Program-made: the position numbers and the translations under genes
Shown here: piece by piece, positions 1 through 8,694 of the stretch
Position numbering within the stretch: the first letter of the stretch is position 1
How the letters are laid out: every line of letters starts with the position of its first letter
Source of the DNA: Goodfellowiella coeruleoviolacea
GTDB lineage: Bacteria; Actinomycetota; Actinomycetes; Mycobacteriales; Pseudonocardiaceae
Length of the DNA stretch: 64,000 bases
Assembly: GCF_024171785.1 (NCBI RefSeq)
Contig: NZ_JAMTCK010000019.1
Location: 62,001 to 126,000, forward strand
Reading direction: 5' to 3'
Notes under the pieces: generated by a model
Seen by the model: only the letters and a program-made list of their open reading frames with translations
What the model was told of the DNA's origin: nothing
Databases searched by the model: none

Positions 1-48
1 GATCGAGACGAACAACGCGGCCGCGGCCGCGATGAGAATGCTGATCAC
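1..48 (-). CDS. mraY: MraY N-terminus, phospho-N-acetylmuramoyl-pentapeptide transferase (partial)
   Basis: Only the first 16 codons are present; the gene runs off the left edge. The minus strand reads V(M)ISILIAAAAALFVSI, the typical start of the first membrane helix of MraY. This enzyme moves phospho-MurNAc-pentapeptide onto undecaprenyl phosphate to make lipid I. The GTG start overlaps the murF stop by 4 nt (GTGA), so the two are translationally coupled. Position after murF is the normal dcw order. Confidence 0.85.
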   Translation of the reverse strand, partial: MISILIAAAAALFVSI

Positions 49-1535
49 GCCGGCTCACCGTCCTGCCCGGCCAGCAGGGCGTCGGCCACCCGCCACAGCG
101 CCTCGGACTTGGACGCCTTCACCAACACGACGTCATCCGGCCGCACCTGTTCGCGCAGCAGCGCGATCGCGGCATCGACGTCCGGCACCAGTACCGACTC
201 CTCTCCCCACGAGCCCTCCAGGCTCGCTCCTTGGTGCATCGGCCGCGCTTGCTCGCCGACGACAACCAGCCGACTGATGTCTAGGCGCACCGCGAGGCGT
301 CCGATCTCGTCGTGCGCCGCGGTGCTCTGCTCGCCGAGCTCGCCCATCAGGCCGAGCACGGCCCAGGAGCGTCGCCGCCCCCGTGGACCGCCCGCCCGCG
401 CCATGGCGGCCAGCGTCTTGAGCGCGGCCCGCACGGACTCCGGGTTGGCGTTGTACGAATCGTTGAGCACGGTCACCCCGTCGGGGCGGGTGGTGACCTC
501 CATCCGCCTGGCCGACACCCGCTGCGCCGCGGACAGCCGGGCGGCCACCTGGGCCACGTCGGCGCCCAGCTCCAGGGCGACGGCGGCGGCGGCCAGGGCG
601 TTGCCCACGTGGTGCGCGCCGTGCAGGGTCAGCCGCACCGGTGCGCTGCCCTGCGGGGTGACCAGGGTGAAGCTGGCCCTGGCCACCTCGTCGAGCACCA
701 CGTCCTCGGCGCGCACCTCGGCCTTGGGGTCCTGGCCGACCAGCACCACCCGGGCACTGGTGCGGCTGGCCATGGCCGCGACGAGCGGGTCGTCCGCGTT
801 GAGCACGGCCACCCCGCCGTCGGCGGCCGAGGGCAGCGCCTCGACCAGCTCACCCTTGGCGCGGGCGATGCCCTCCCGCGAGCCGAACTCGCCCAGGTGC
901 GCGCTGCCCACGTTGAGCACCGCCCCGATCCGGGGCGGCGCGGTCCGGCACAGCGCGGCGATGTGCCCGGTGCCGCGCGCGGACAGCTCCAGCACCAGGT
1001 GCCGGGTGTGCGCGTCGGCGCGCAGCGCGGTCCACGGGTGGCCCAGCTCGTTGTTGAACGACCCGGGCGGCGCCACGGTCGGCCCCAACTCGCCGAGCAG
1101 CTGCGCGATCAGGTCCTTGGTGGAGGTCTTGCCGGACGAGCCGGTCACCCCGACCACGGTGAGCCCGGTCGGCGCGAGCCGGTCCACCACGGCCCTGGCC
1201 AGGCTGGCCAGCCCGGCCAGCACCGCGGCGCCGCTGCCGTCCCGGTCGCCGGTGAGCGCCAGCGCCCGGGTGTGCGCGTCGGAGACCGGCGGCACGATCA
1301 CCGCGGGCCCGGGCACCTCGCGGGCGGCCAGCACGCCGACCGCGCCGGCGCGCAGCGCGGCCTCGGCGAAGTCGTGCCCGTCCACGCGTTCCCCGGGCAC
1401 CGCCACGAACAGCCCACCGGGGCCGACGCGGCGCGAGTCGAACTCGACGCTCCCGGTGACCACCGGGGAGCCGTCGGTGTTGTGCAGCCGTCCTCCGACG
1501 GCCGTGGCGATGTCCGCCAGCGTCAGCGGGATCAC
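45..1535 (-). CDS. murF: MurF, UDP-MurNAc-tripeptide--D-Ala-D-Ala ligase
   Basis: A cytoplasmic Mur ligase of 496 aa that adds D-Ala-D-Ala to UDP-MurNAc-tripeptide, the last soluble step of the peptidoglycan precursor pathway. An N-terminal substrate domain is followed by the ATP-binding loop GVTGSSGKTSTK (about residues 129-140), then the central and C-terminal ligase domains with NDSYNANPES (about 359-368), typical of MurF. The GTG start overlaps the murE stop by 4 nt, and the stop overlaps the mraY start by 4 nt, so it lies inside a tightly coupled dcw operon. Length is normal for the family. Confidence 0.95.
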   Translation of the reverse strand: MIPLTLADIATAVGGRLHNTDGSPVVTGSVEFDSRRVGPGGLFVAVPGERVDGHDFAEAALRAGAVGVLAAREVPGPAVIVPPVSDAHTRALALTGDRDGSGAAVLAGLASLARAVVDRLAPTGLTVVGVTGSSGKTSTKDLIAQLLGELGPTVAPPGSFNNELGHPWTALRADAHTRHLVLELSARGTGHIAALCRTAPPRIGAVLNVGSAHLGEFGSREGIARAKGELVEALPSAADGGVAVLNADDPLVAAMASRTSARVVLVGQDPKAEVRAEDVVLDEVARASFTLVTPQGSAPVRLTLHGAHHVGNALAAAAVALELGADVAQVAARLSAAQRVSARRMEVTTRPDGVTVLNDSYNANPESVRAALKTLAAMARAGGPRGRRRSWAVLGLMGELGEQSTAAHDEIGRLAVRLDISRLVVVGEQARPMHQGASLEGSWGEESVLVPDVDAAIALLREQVRPDDVVLVKASKSEALWRVADALLAGQDGEPA

Positions 1536-3211
1536 GGCGTCTCCTCGTTGCTGCCGCTGGCGTCGCCGCCGTTGGCGTTGCTGCCGTTGGCACCCGGGTT
1601 GTCCGCGCCCAGCGTGGCGCGGATCGCCGCGGCCAACTCGTCGCGATCCGAGAACGGATGCACCACCCCTGCGACCTCCTGGCCGGTCTCATGTCCCTTG
1701 CCGGCGATGACGACGACATCGCCCGGCCCTGCCTCGGCGACCGCCCGGCGGATCGCCTGCCTGCGGTCGCCAACCTCGATGACCTCGCCGCGCTCGGTCT
1801 CGGGCACGGCGAGCGCACCAGCGAGCATGGCCTGCCTGATCGCGGCCGGGTCCTCGCTGCGCGGGTTGTCGTCGGTGACAACCAGCAGGTCACTGCGGCG
1901 AGCCGCGGCCTCACCCATGATCGGGCGCTTGGCCGTGTCCCGGTCGCCACCGCAACCCAGTGCCACGATCACCCTGCCAGTTGCTCGCGCACGCACCGCG
2001 TCCAGGGCCACCGCGACGGCCGCCGGCTTGTGCGAGTAGTCGACCACCGCGGTGAAATCCTGCCCGGCGTCCACCCGCTCCATCCGACCGGGCACCCGCG
2101 CGGCGGCGAGTCCCCGCACGATCGCGTCCGGCCCGACCTCCATGGCGTGCAGGCAGCCCACCGCCAGCAGGGCGTTGGCCACGTTGAACGACCCGGGCAG
2201 CGCGATGCCGATCGGCAGGCTCAGCCCGGCCGCGGCGTTGACCGCGGTGAACGTCTGCTCCCCGGTCGGCGACACCACCACGTCCTCGGCCACCCAGGTG
2301 GGGCCCGGCTCGTCAGCGTCGTCCTGGCCCGGCGGCACCGTCGCCACGGTCACCGTGGTCGGCTTGACCAGCCGGCGGCCCCACTCGCTGTCCACGCACA
2401 CGACCTCGACGTCGGCGCGACCGTCGAACAGCGCGGCCTTGGTCTGGAAGTAGTCCTCCATGTCCTGGTGGAAGTCCAGGTGGTCCTGGGACAGGTTGGT
2501 GAACGCGCCCACCGCGAAGTGGGTGCCGGCGACCCGCCCCAGCGCCAGCGCGTGGCTGGAGACCTCCATGACCACCGCGGTCACCCCGCGCTCCAGCATC
2601 ACCGCCAGCAGCGCCTGCAGGTCGGGCGCTTCCGGCGTGGTGAACGCGCTGTCCAGCCGCTGTCCGGCGATGCGCGTCTCCACCGTGCCGATCAGCCCGG
2701 TGTCGTGCCCGTCGGCGGCCAGCGCCGACTCGATCAGGTAGGTGGTGGTGGTCTTGCCGGAGGTGCCGGTCACGCCCCACACGTCCAGGTGACGCGAGGG
2801 GTTGCCGTAGATGCGGGCCGCCAGTTCGCCGACCACGGCGCGCGGGTCGCGGTGGATGAGCACCGGCACCTGGCCGTCGCGCACCTCCTCGGCGTCGCGG
2901 ATCGCGGGCCGCCGCGCGCCGGCCTCGTCGGTGAGGATGGCCGCGGCACCGGCGGCGAGCGCGTCCCCGGCGAAGTCCGCGCCGTGCACCCGGGCCCCGG
3001 GCAACGCGGCGAACAGGTCACCCCGGCGGACGTGCTGGGCGCGCAGCGTCGCACCGGTCACCACCACGTCGGCGCGTCCGGGCGTGGTCAGCAGCGCGTC
3101 GGCCAGCGTCGCGAGTTCACCGACGGAAACCGGTTCGACGCGACTGGGACGGGGCGGTGCGATCGCGCCCTTACCTATCTGTTCGGTAGGGCCGTTGAGC
3201 TTGGCAGGCAC
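1532..3211 (-). CDS. murE: MurE, UDP-MurNAc-dipeptide--diaminopimelate ligase
   Basis: A Mur ligase of 559 aa that adds the third residue of the stem peptide. The P-loop is GVTGTSGKTTTTYLIES (about 145-161). The C-terminal DNPRSEDP motif is the signature of enzymes selecting meso-diaminopimelate rather than lysine, which fits an actinobacterium of this group. The N-terminus carries a roughly 25-residue extension before the ligase fold, so an internal start is possible. A TAGCCT hexamer at 3220-3225 lies 8 nt before the GTG, suggesting a leaderless promoter of its own. That would make sense because a foreign-looking cassette separates murE from the upstream PBP gene. Confidence 0.94.
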   Translation of the reverse strand: MPAKLNGPTEQIGKGAIAPPRPSRVEPVSVGELATLADALLTTPGRADVVVTGATLRAQHVRRGDLFAALPGARVHGADFAGDALAAGAAAILTDEAGARRPAIRDAEEVRDGQVPVLIHRDPRAVVGELAARIYGNPSRHLDVWGVTGTSGKTTTTYLIESALAADGHDTGLIGTVETRIAGQRLDSAFTTPEAPDLQALLAVMLERGVTAVVMEVSSHALALGRVAGTHFAVGAFTNLSQDHLDFHQDMEDYFQTKAALFDGRADVEVVCVDSEWGRRLVKPTTVTVATVPPGQDDADEPGPTWVAEDVVVSPTGEQTFTAVNAAAGLSLPIGIALPGSFNVANALLAVGCLHAMEVGPDAIVRGLAAARVPGRMERVDAGQDFTAVVDYSHKPAAVAVALDAVRARATGRVIVALGCGGDRDTAKRPIMGEAAARRSDLLVVTDDNPRSEDPAAIRQAMLAGALAVPETERGEVIEVGDRRQAIRRAVAEAGPGDVVVIAGKGHETGQEVAGVVHPFSDRDELAAAIRATLGADNPGANGSNANGGDASGSNEETP

Positions 3212-3272
3212 GTCGCGGAAGGCTACCGGCGTACCCAGCGTGGCCGCCCCCTACCGGCCCGTTCGGCCCCGA

Positions 3273-3482
3273 TCAGCAAAGATCAAAGTCACCCTGCTTG
3301 GCGGCCACCAAAAACCGTGTCAGGGCGTCACCACCGAACACCAGCACCCCACCACCCCGATTCTTGCTGTCCCGCACCCCCACCAGCCCGCCACCCGATC
3401 CCAACTCGACGCACTCGGCTCCCTGGGTGTTGCTCCGGCTGCTCTTGCGCCAAATCACGTTGGACAGGTCGTTGACTCGCAT
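3273..3482 (-). CDS. DUF397 domain protein
   Basis: A 69-aa DUF397 protein showing the family pattern WRKSSRS...CVEL...VGVRDSK. DUF397 proteins are small actinobacterial partners of XRE-DUF5753 regulators, and some pairs affect development or antibiotic production. The biochemical role is not settled. I chose the ATG at 3482 because GAGG, formed across the stop codon of the upstream regulator, lies 8 nt before it. A GTG three codons upstream lacks such a site. Translation is therefore coupled to the XRE gene. The protein ends in an unusual acidic QGDFDLC tail. Confidence 0.85.
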   Translation of the reverse strand: MRVNDLSNVIWRKSSRSNTQGAECVELGSGGGLVGVRDSKNRGGGVLVFGGDALTRFLVAAKQGDFDLC

Positions 3483-3492
3483 CCAGCACACC

Positions 3493-4338
3493 TCACAATT
3501 CGGCGATCACTCGATCCAGCAGCCCGAATGACTCGCTGGGGTCCAACGCGCTGGCTCGAAGATGGTCAAGGGCCAAGCTATACCGGCTCACGTCCGGCTC
3601 GTCATCAAGGTAGAGGCCACCGGTAAGGGTGTCGACGTACACAACGCTCGGGTAGTCCGCGAACTTGAGATAACTGAACGAAGTACCCATCGCGATGTGC
3701 TGCCCCTTGGCAAAGGGCAACAGTTGCAACGTGACATTGGACAACTCGGCCATCTTGCGCAGATGCAGCAGTTGCGCGAGCTGCACGTCGGTTCCGCCGA
3801 CGGCGCGGCGCAGTGCCGCCTCGTCAATGATCGACCAGACTTTGAGATCACCGTCGTGCACCCGCTTCTGCCGCGACAGCCGCAGGTCCACCCGCTTCTC
3901 AACAAGCTCGTCAGCCGCATCCGGCGCCCCGGAACGCATCAACAAGCGCGCGTACGTCGAGGTCTGGAACAGACCCGGAATCAGGTCGATGTGAAAGGAG
4001 TCCAGCGCACCGGCTTCCGCTTCCAACGACACGTAGTCGAAAAACCAGTCAACCACGACGTCCATGTAGCAGTGCCACCAACCGCGCTGCTTTGCGACGC
4101 GGACCAACCGCACCAGCCAGTCGGTCTTCTTCTGGTCAGCCCCGTACAGCTGGGCCAGTGCCTTCGCGTCTACTATGGACACGCCGATGGCACCGGATTC
4201 GATGCGGCTGATTTTCGACTTTGAGAAGCCCAACTCGTCGATCACGTGCTCGAACTCCAGCCCGGCTTCCTTGCGGAGCTTGGCCAGTTCCTTGCCGAGG
4301 AGGCGGCGTCGCACGCCGGGTGACTTGCCCTGCACCAT
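3493..4338 (-). CDS. XRE-family regulator with DUF5753 domain
   Basis: A 281-aa protein with an N-terminal helix-turn-helix (about 10-65, including LGKELAKLRKEAGLE and SKSKISRIESG) and a C-terminal DUF5753 region marked by PGLFQTSTYARLL and the C-terminal LPFAKGQH and YLKFADYPSVVYVDT segments. It pairs with the DUF397 gene directly downstream; such pairs are widespread in actinomycetes. A TACGCT hexamer (4345-4350) lies 6 nt before the ATG, indicating a probably leaderless transcript. The gene uses more A/T-ending codons than the dcw genes around it, consistent with later acquisition. Target genes cannot be read from the sequence. Confidence 0.9.
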   Translation of the reverse strand: MVQGKSPGVRRRLLGKELAKLRKEAGLEFEHVIDELGFSKSKISRIESGAIGVSIVDAKALAQLYGADQKKTDWLVRLVRVAKQRGWWHCYMDVVVDWFFDYVSLEAEAGALDSFHIDLIPGLFQTSTYARLLMRSGAPDAADELVEKRVDLRLSRQKRVHDGDLKVWSIIDEAALRRAVGGTDVQLAQLLHLRKMAELSNVTLQLLPFAKGQHIAMGTSFSYLKFADYPSVVYVDTLTGGLYLDDEPDVSRYSLALDHLRASALDPSESFGLLDRVIAEL

Positions 4339-4472
4339 GTGCTCAGCGTAACCGAAGAGCTACCACCTGATCGGGTGAAGTTCTGCCCAAAAGCAATCTG
4401 CCTTGTTGCACAAATCAGGCCGGCGATGCCACCGTCATATCCCACCAACAGCCCCTGAGCTGGGAGGGAACC

Positions 4473-4814
4473 GTGACCCCGATCTCCGACGCGCTCGCTC
4501 GCGCGCAGGACCTGCTCAAGCAGGACATGACCGGCTATCTGTCCGAAGTGGAGTATCTGATCGCCGACAGTGACCACGGCGACGAGGTCGTCGCCGAGGT
4601 CGCCCGCAGCGAGGTGCCCCGCCTGGTCGCCGCCATTCGCGGCGCGATCATCAACCACAAGCGCGACCTCTACGGCATGTGCCTGGGCTGCGCCCCCACG
4701 TGGGAACAGGGCCGATGGGTCCGTGAGCCGTGGCCCTGCCCGGTGGTGAACGAGTTGCAGCAATACGTGCGCGATCCGGACTCCATCTACGACCGCGCCC
4801 CCCACGCCCGCTGA
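4473..4814 (+). CDS. small hypothetical protein beside XRE/DUF397 pair
   Basis: A 113-aa soluble protein, divergent from the XRE regulator. The GTG start is preceded by a GGGAGGGAA-type ribosome binding site. The N-terminal half is predicted helical (ALARAQDLLKQDMTGYLSEVEYLIAD). The C-terminal half holds MCLGC and a later cysteine (WPCPVVNEL) that could bind metal. Proteins of this size with a C-x2-C and a W-x-PCP-like end occur next to XRE/DUF397 pairs in actinomycetes, but I know of no assigned function. It is the only plus-strand gene inside the dcw cluster and probably travelled with the cassette. Confidence 0.75.
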   Translation: MTPISDALARAQDLLKQDMTGYLSEVEYLIADSDHGDEVVAEVARSEVPRLVAAIRGAIINHKRDLYGMCLGCAPTWEQGRWVREPWPCPVVNELQQYVRDPDSIYDRAPHAR

Positions 4815-5037
4815 ACAATTCCTCCACCACAGCCCAAAACGCTTTCCGGGCCCCCGACCCGAAATCCACGCGCGATCGTGTGTCCAACCCCAACTGGTTA
4901 CAGATCAGGTGCGCGGCGGTCGGTCACCGCGCGGCGATCCCGCGCTGGGCCACAGGCGCACTCGCGCCGTGCGTGATCGCGAAACCTGACCCGATCAACC
5001 AGGGGGCGCGGCGAAGCTCACCCCGCACCCCGTCTTC

Positions 5038-5095
5038 TCACCCGAATGGGCCTGCGCGAACTGTCAACTCGCGGGGTTTGCAAAGCCAACTCGCG
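5038..5095 (-). repeat. 58-bp dispersed intergenic repeat, copy 1
   Basis: The reverse complement of this stretch matches 34595-34652 at 50 of 58 positions without gaps. Inside each copy the word CGCGAGTTG or a close variant occurs twice, about 23 nt apart, around a CAAACCCCGCGAGT core. It sits directly downstream of the penicillin-binding protein gene in the 294-bp gap that starts at 4815. I see nothing else in that gap. Confidence 0.8.
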
Positions 5096-5108
5096 GGATG
5101 GGGTGGGG

Positions 5109-7004
5109 TCACGGGGTGAGGATCTGGACGGGGCTCTGTTCCTTGGACAGCGGGATCTGGTAGCGCTGGGCCAGGTAGGAGGCGATGTCGTGGAACAGGG
5201 GGGCGGCTGTGCTGCTGTACGGGGCGTTGTGCGGGGCGTCCAGCATGATGCCCACCACGAACCTGGGGTTGTCGGCGGGGAGGATGCCGGCGAAGGTGAT
5301 GTTGTTGTTGGTCTCGCTGTAGCAGTTGCAGGTGGGATCCACCTGCTGGCCGGTGCCGGTCTTGCCGGAGATCTGGTAGCCGGGCAGGGCGGCGTCGGGG
5401 CCGCTGCCGGTCTGCCCCGGCGAGCGCTGCGCGACCGCGCGCATCATGTCGCGCACGGTGGTGGCGGTCTCCGGGCTGACCACGCGCACGCCCTCGGGCC
5501 GGGGCTCCTCGTGGCGGACGCCGTCCGGTCCGATCGTGGCCCTGACGATCCGGGGCGGGACGCGCACGCCGTCGTTGGCGATCGCCTGGTACATGCCGGC
5601 CATCTGCAGCAGGGTCATGCTCATGCCCTGGCCGATGGGCAGGTTGCCGAAGGTGCTGCCGGACCACTGGTCGCGCGGGGGCACCACGCCGGCGCTCTCC
5701 CCGGGCAGGCCGACCTCGGTGCGCTTGCCCAGGCCGAACTTGCCGACCATGTCCATGAACCTGTCCGCGCCGACCTGCTGGGCGACCATCAGCGTGCCCA
5801 CGTTGGAGGACTTGCCCAGCACACCGGTGAAGGTCATGTCCACGGTGCCGTGGGTCCAGGCGTCCTTGACGACCCGGTCGGCGATCGGGAACTGGCCGGG
5901 CACCTGGAGCACGGTGTCCGGCCTGACCACGCCGTACTCGATGCCCGCCGCCGCGGTGATGACCTTGGCGACCGAGCCGGGCTCGAACGGCGTGGTCACC
6001 GCGATGTTGTTGCGCTGCTCCGGGCTGGCGCCGCCGAAGTCGGCCGGGTTGAACGTCTTGTCCGTGGCCAGCGCGTAGACCTCACCGGTCCTGGCGTCGA
6101 GCACCACGGCGCTGCCGTTGCGCGCCCCGCTCTTGGCCACGTAGTCGCTGATCATCCGCTGGACCTGGAACTGCAGGTAGGTGTCGATGGTCAGTTCCAG
6201 GTCGGACCCGGGCACCGCCTCGACCAGGTCGCGTTCGCTGCCCGGGATCACCCAGTCGTCGTTGCCCAGCGCGGTGTCCACCCGCCGCTCGCCGTTCTGG
6301 CCGGCCAGCAGGTCGTCCTTGAAGTGCTCAAGGCCCAGCAGGCCGTGGATGCCCTCCGGGTCCACGTCGGTGCGCCAGTTGGCCGCGCCGATGATGTTGG
6401 CCGCCAGCTCCCCGTTCGGGTACACCCGCTCGGCCCGGTAGGCCGCGCCGATCTGCGGGAACTCCTTCCTGATCTGCCGCGCCTTGTTCGGGTCGACGTT
6501 CTTCTTCAACGACACGTAGCTGACCTCGCTGCGCAGCTTGTCCAGCATCTCCTGCTCGGGCGCCTGGTCGCCGAGCACCTGGTGGATGTAGCTGGCGATG
6601 CGCTGGGTGCGCTGCTCGAACGTGTCGAACTTCGGGTTGTCCTTGGTCGCGGCGGCCTGTTCCTTGCGCATGGTGTTGGGCGAGGCGTACAGCTCGCGGG
6701 TCTCCACGCTGAACGCCAGCTGGCCGCCGTTGCGGTCCACGATGGACCCGCGCTCGGCCGGGAACTTCTGCAGGGTGGCCTTCTGCTGCATGGCCCGCTG
6801 GGAGTACGCCTCGGCCTGGAACACCTGCACGTTGATCAGCTTGATGCCGGCCGCCACGAGCGCGGCCACCAGCAGGAAGCGACTGACCACGATGCGCACC
6901 CGGTGGTTGCCGAACCGGGCCCGGGGCTTGCGGGCCGGACCGCGCACCGACAGCGGGCGACGCGAGGCACTGCGCTGCGGCCTTCCGCTGTCGATCCTCG
7001 GCAT
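5109..7004 (-). CDS. ftsI: Class B penicillin-binding protein (FtsI/PbpB type)
   Basis: A septal peptidoglycan transpeptidase of 631 aa. A basic cytoplasmic tail is followed by one membrane anchor (about 37-57, VVSRFLLVAALVAAGIKLI), a PBP dimerisation domain, and a transpeptidase domain. The catalytic SVAK is in PFEPGSVAKVI, SSN is in GKSSNVGT, and KTG is in SGKTGTGQ. No PASTA repeats follow. A CNC pair and an NNN run lie just after KTG. The ATG overlaps the stop of the upstream ftsL-like gene by one base (TGATG). The open frame continues upstream to 7832, but that part overlaps ftsL and rsmH in another frame and is not coding. Confidence 0.93.
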   Translation of the reverse strand: MPRIDSGRPQRSASRRPLSVRGPARKPRARFGNHRVRIVVSRFLLVAALVAAGIKLINVQVFQAEAYSQRAMQQKATLQKFPAERGSIVDRNGGQLAFSVETRELYASPNTMRKEQAAATKDNPKFDTFEQRTQRIASYIHQVLGDQAPEQEMLDKLRSEVSYVSLKKNVDPNKARQIRKEFPQIGAAYRAERVYPNGELAANIIGAANWRTDVDPEGIHGLLGLEHFKDDLLAGQNGERRVDTALGNDDWVIPGSERDLVEAVPGSDLELTIDTYLQFQVQRMISDYVAKSGARNGSAVVLDARTGEVYALATDKTFNPADFGGASPEQRNNIAVTTPFEPGSVAKVITAAAGIEYGVVRPDTVLQVPGQFPIADRVVKDAWTHGTVDMTFTGVLGKSSNVGTLMVAQQVGADRFMDMVGKFGLGKRTEVGLPGESAGVVPPRDQWSGSTFGNLPIGQGMSMTLLQMAGMYQAIANDGVRVPPRIVRATIGPDGVRHEEPRPEGVRVVSPETATTVRDMMRAVAQRSPGQTGSGPDAALPGYQISGKTGTGQQVDPTCNCYSETNNNITFAGILPADNPRFVVGIMLDAPHNAPYSSTAAPLFHDIASYLAQRYQIPLSKEQSPVQILTP

Positions 7005-7741
7005 CAGCCGCCCCCTGACTGCTGCTGCTGTTGCTGCTGTTGCTGGTCGGCCGGTGGGGCCGAGGGCTGGGGCGCGGTCGCCGGGGTCGGTGTGCCGTAC
7101 TCGGTGACCGAGCCGTCCGGGGCGACCTGCAGCCGGGCCGGGTCGGGCGGGGGCACCAGGCCCAGCCGCTCGGCCAGCTTGGCCAGTTCGGTCGGCGACT
7201 CCATCCGGCCGACCTCGCTGCGCAGGCGCTCGACCTGTTCGGACAGTTCGCTGTTGTGCTCCCGGGTCTCCTGCAGGCGCAGCGAGTCGGCCACCGACTG
7301 GGTGGACAGCCACAGGGTGGCGACCAGGCCCACCACCAGCAGGCCCATCACCACGACCACGAACCGGGCCTTGGACACCACGCCGGTCCGCTGCCGCGCC
7401 GCACCGCCCGTGCGGGCGGCCCGCTGGTCGCGCCGGGCGTAGGCCCGGTTGGCCGCCGAGGACCGGCCGGTCGAGGTGGACCGGCCGCGGTCGGCGGTGG
7501 TGCGCACCGGCCGCTCGCCCGAGGACCGGGTCCGGGTGCGGGTCGCCGTGCCGGTGCGGGCCGGGGTGCTGGTCCGCGCCGGGGTGTGGGCGGCGCCCCG
7601 GCCGCCCCCGGTTCGGCCGGCACTCGTGCCGGCGCTCCTGCCGCCGGTCCCGGTCCGCCGCGTCCCGGTCCCCTTGCGGGTGGACGTCGACGAGGTCTGG
7701 TTGGGCAGGTACGGGCCGTTCCACCGCGCCGGTGCGCTCAT
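7004..7741 (-). CDS. ftsL: FtsL-like septum formation protein
   Basis: A 245-aa bitopic protein placed as FtsL is, between rsmH and the PBP. A long basic, Thr/Arg/Pro-rich cytoplasmic tail (1-120) precedes one membrane helix (about 124-145, [20 protein letters not shown]). A periplasmic leucine-heptad coiled coil follows ([24 protein letters not shown]). The C-terminus is Pro-rich and ends in nine glutamines plus SGGG. FtsL links FtsQ/FtsB to the septal synthase FtsW/FtsI. Sequence conservation in this family is poor, so the call rests on topology and position. ATGA overlap with rsmH. Confidence 0.85.
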   Translation of the reverse strand: MSAPARWNGPYLPNQTSSTSTRKGTGTRRTGTGGRSAGTSAGRTGGGRGAAHTPARTSTPARTGTATRTRTRSSGERPVRTTADRGRSTSTGRSSAANRAYARRDQRAARTGGAARQRTGVVSKARFVVVVMGLLVVGLVATLWLSTQSVADSLRLQETREHNSELSEQVERLRSEVGRMESPTELAKLAERLGLVPPPDPARLQVAPDGSVTEYGTPTPATAPQPSAPPADQQQQQQQQQSGGG

Positions 7742-8694
7742 CCCGCCTCCCGAATCCGCTCGGCTGCCCGCAGCCGCACGGACGCGGCTCTGGGGTTGGC
7801 TTCGATCTCCTGCTCGGTCGCCTGTTCGGCACCCCTGGTCAACAGGGTGATCTGGGGTCCGTGGCCGGGCAGTTCGACCGGCAGCCCCTCGGGCGTGCGC
7901 GAGGTGGCCAGTTCGGCCAGGGCGCGCTTGACCATGCGGTCCTCCAGCGAGTGGTAGGACTCCACGACCAGCCGGCCGCCCACGGACAGCGCGGCCAGCG
8001 CGGCCGGCAGGGCCCGGCGCAGCACCTCCAGCTCGCCGTTGACCTCGATGCGCAGCGCCTGGAAGGTGCGCTTGGCCGGGTGGCCGCCGGTGCGCCTGGC
8101 GGCCGCGGGCACGGTGTCGTAGATCAGGCGGACCAGGCGCTCGCTGGTGGTGAAGGGCTCGCGTTCCCGCTCCCGCACCACGGCCGAGGCGATGCGGCCG
8201 GCGAACCGCTCCTCGCCGTACTCGCGCAGGATCCGGGTGAGTTCACCCACCGAGTAGGTGTTGAGCACGTCGGCCGCGGTGCTGCCGGTGCCCAGGGACA
8301 TGCGCATGTCCAGCGGCGCGTCCCTGGCGTAGGAGAAGCCGCGCTCGGTGGCGTCCAGCTGCAGCGAGGACACCCCGAGGTCGAACAGCACACCGTCCAC
8401 CGAGGACAGCCCGAGCCGGTCGAGCACGGCGGGCAGCTCGTCGTAGACCGCGGGCACCAGCGTGGCCCGGTCGCCGAACGGCGCCAGCCGCCGGCCGGAC
8501 AGCTCCAGCGCCTGGGGATCGCGGTCCAGGCCGACCAGCCGCAGGTGGGGGTGGGCGGTCAGCAGCGCCTCGGCGTGGCCACCGAGGCCGAGGGTGGCGT
8601 CAACGACAACCGCGGGGCGGCCGGTCAGCGCGGGCGCGAACAGTTCGAGCACGCGGTCCAGCAGCACGGGCACATGCGCCGCGCGCTCCGCCAT
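7738..8694 (-). CDS. rsmH: RsmH, 16S rRNA (cytosine-1402-N4) methyltransferase
   Basis: A 318-aa AdoMet-dependent methyltransferase (formerly MraW) that modifies C1402 of 16S rRNA near the P site. Typical family segments are [13 protein letters not shown] at the start, the AdoMet loop [28 protein letters not shown], and [27 protein letters not shown] near the end. I chose the ATG at 8694 because the family begins with HVPVLL about eight residues in and GGAAGGGGG precedes it. The longer frame to 8847 would run through a decameric DNA repeat. Confidence 0.95.
   Translation of the reverse strand: MAERAAHVPVLLDRVLELFAPALTGRPAVVVDATLGLGGHAEALLTAHPHLRLVGLDRDPQALELSGRRLAPFGDRATLVPAVYDELPAVLDRLGLSSVDGVLFDLGVSSLQLDATERGFSYARDAPLDMRMSLGTGSTAADVLNTYSVGELTRILREYGEERFAGRIASAVVREREREPFTTSERLVRLIYDTVPAAARRTGGHPAKRTFQALRIEVNGELEVLRRALPAALAALSVGGRLVVESYHSLEDRMVKRALAELATSRTPEGLPVELPGHGPQITLLTRGAEQATEQEIEANPRAASVRLRAAERIREAG

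Noticed and set aside
5109-7832. A 907-codon open frame suggesting a fused, very long penicillin-binding protein
   Set aside because: The part above 7004 overlaps ftsL and rsmH in another frame, has an Arg/Pro/Gly-skewed composition, and the PBP begins normally at 7004 with a TGATG overlap.
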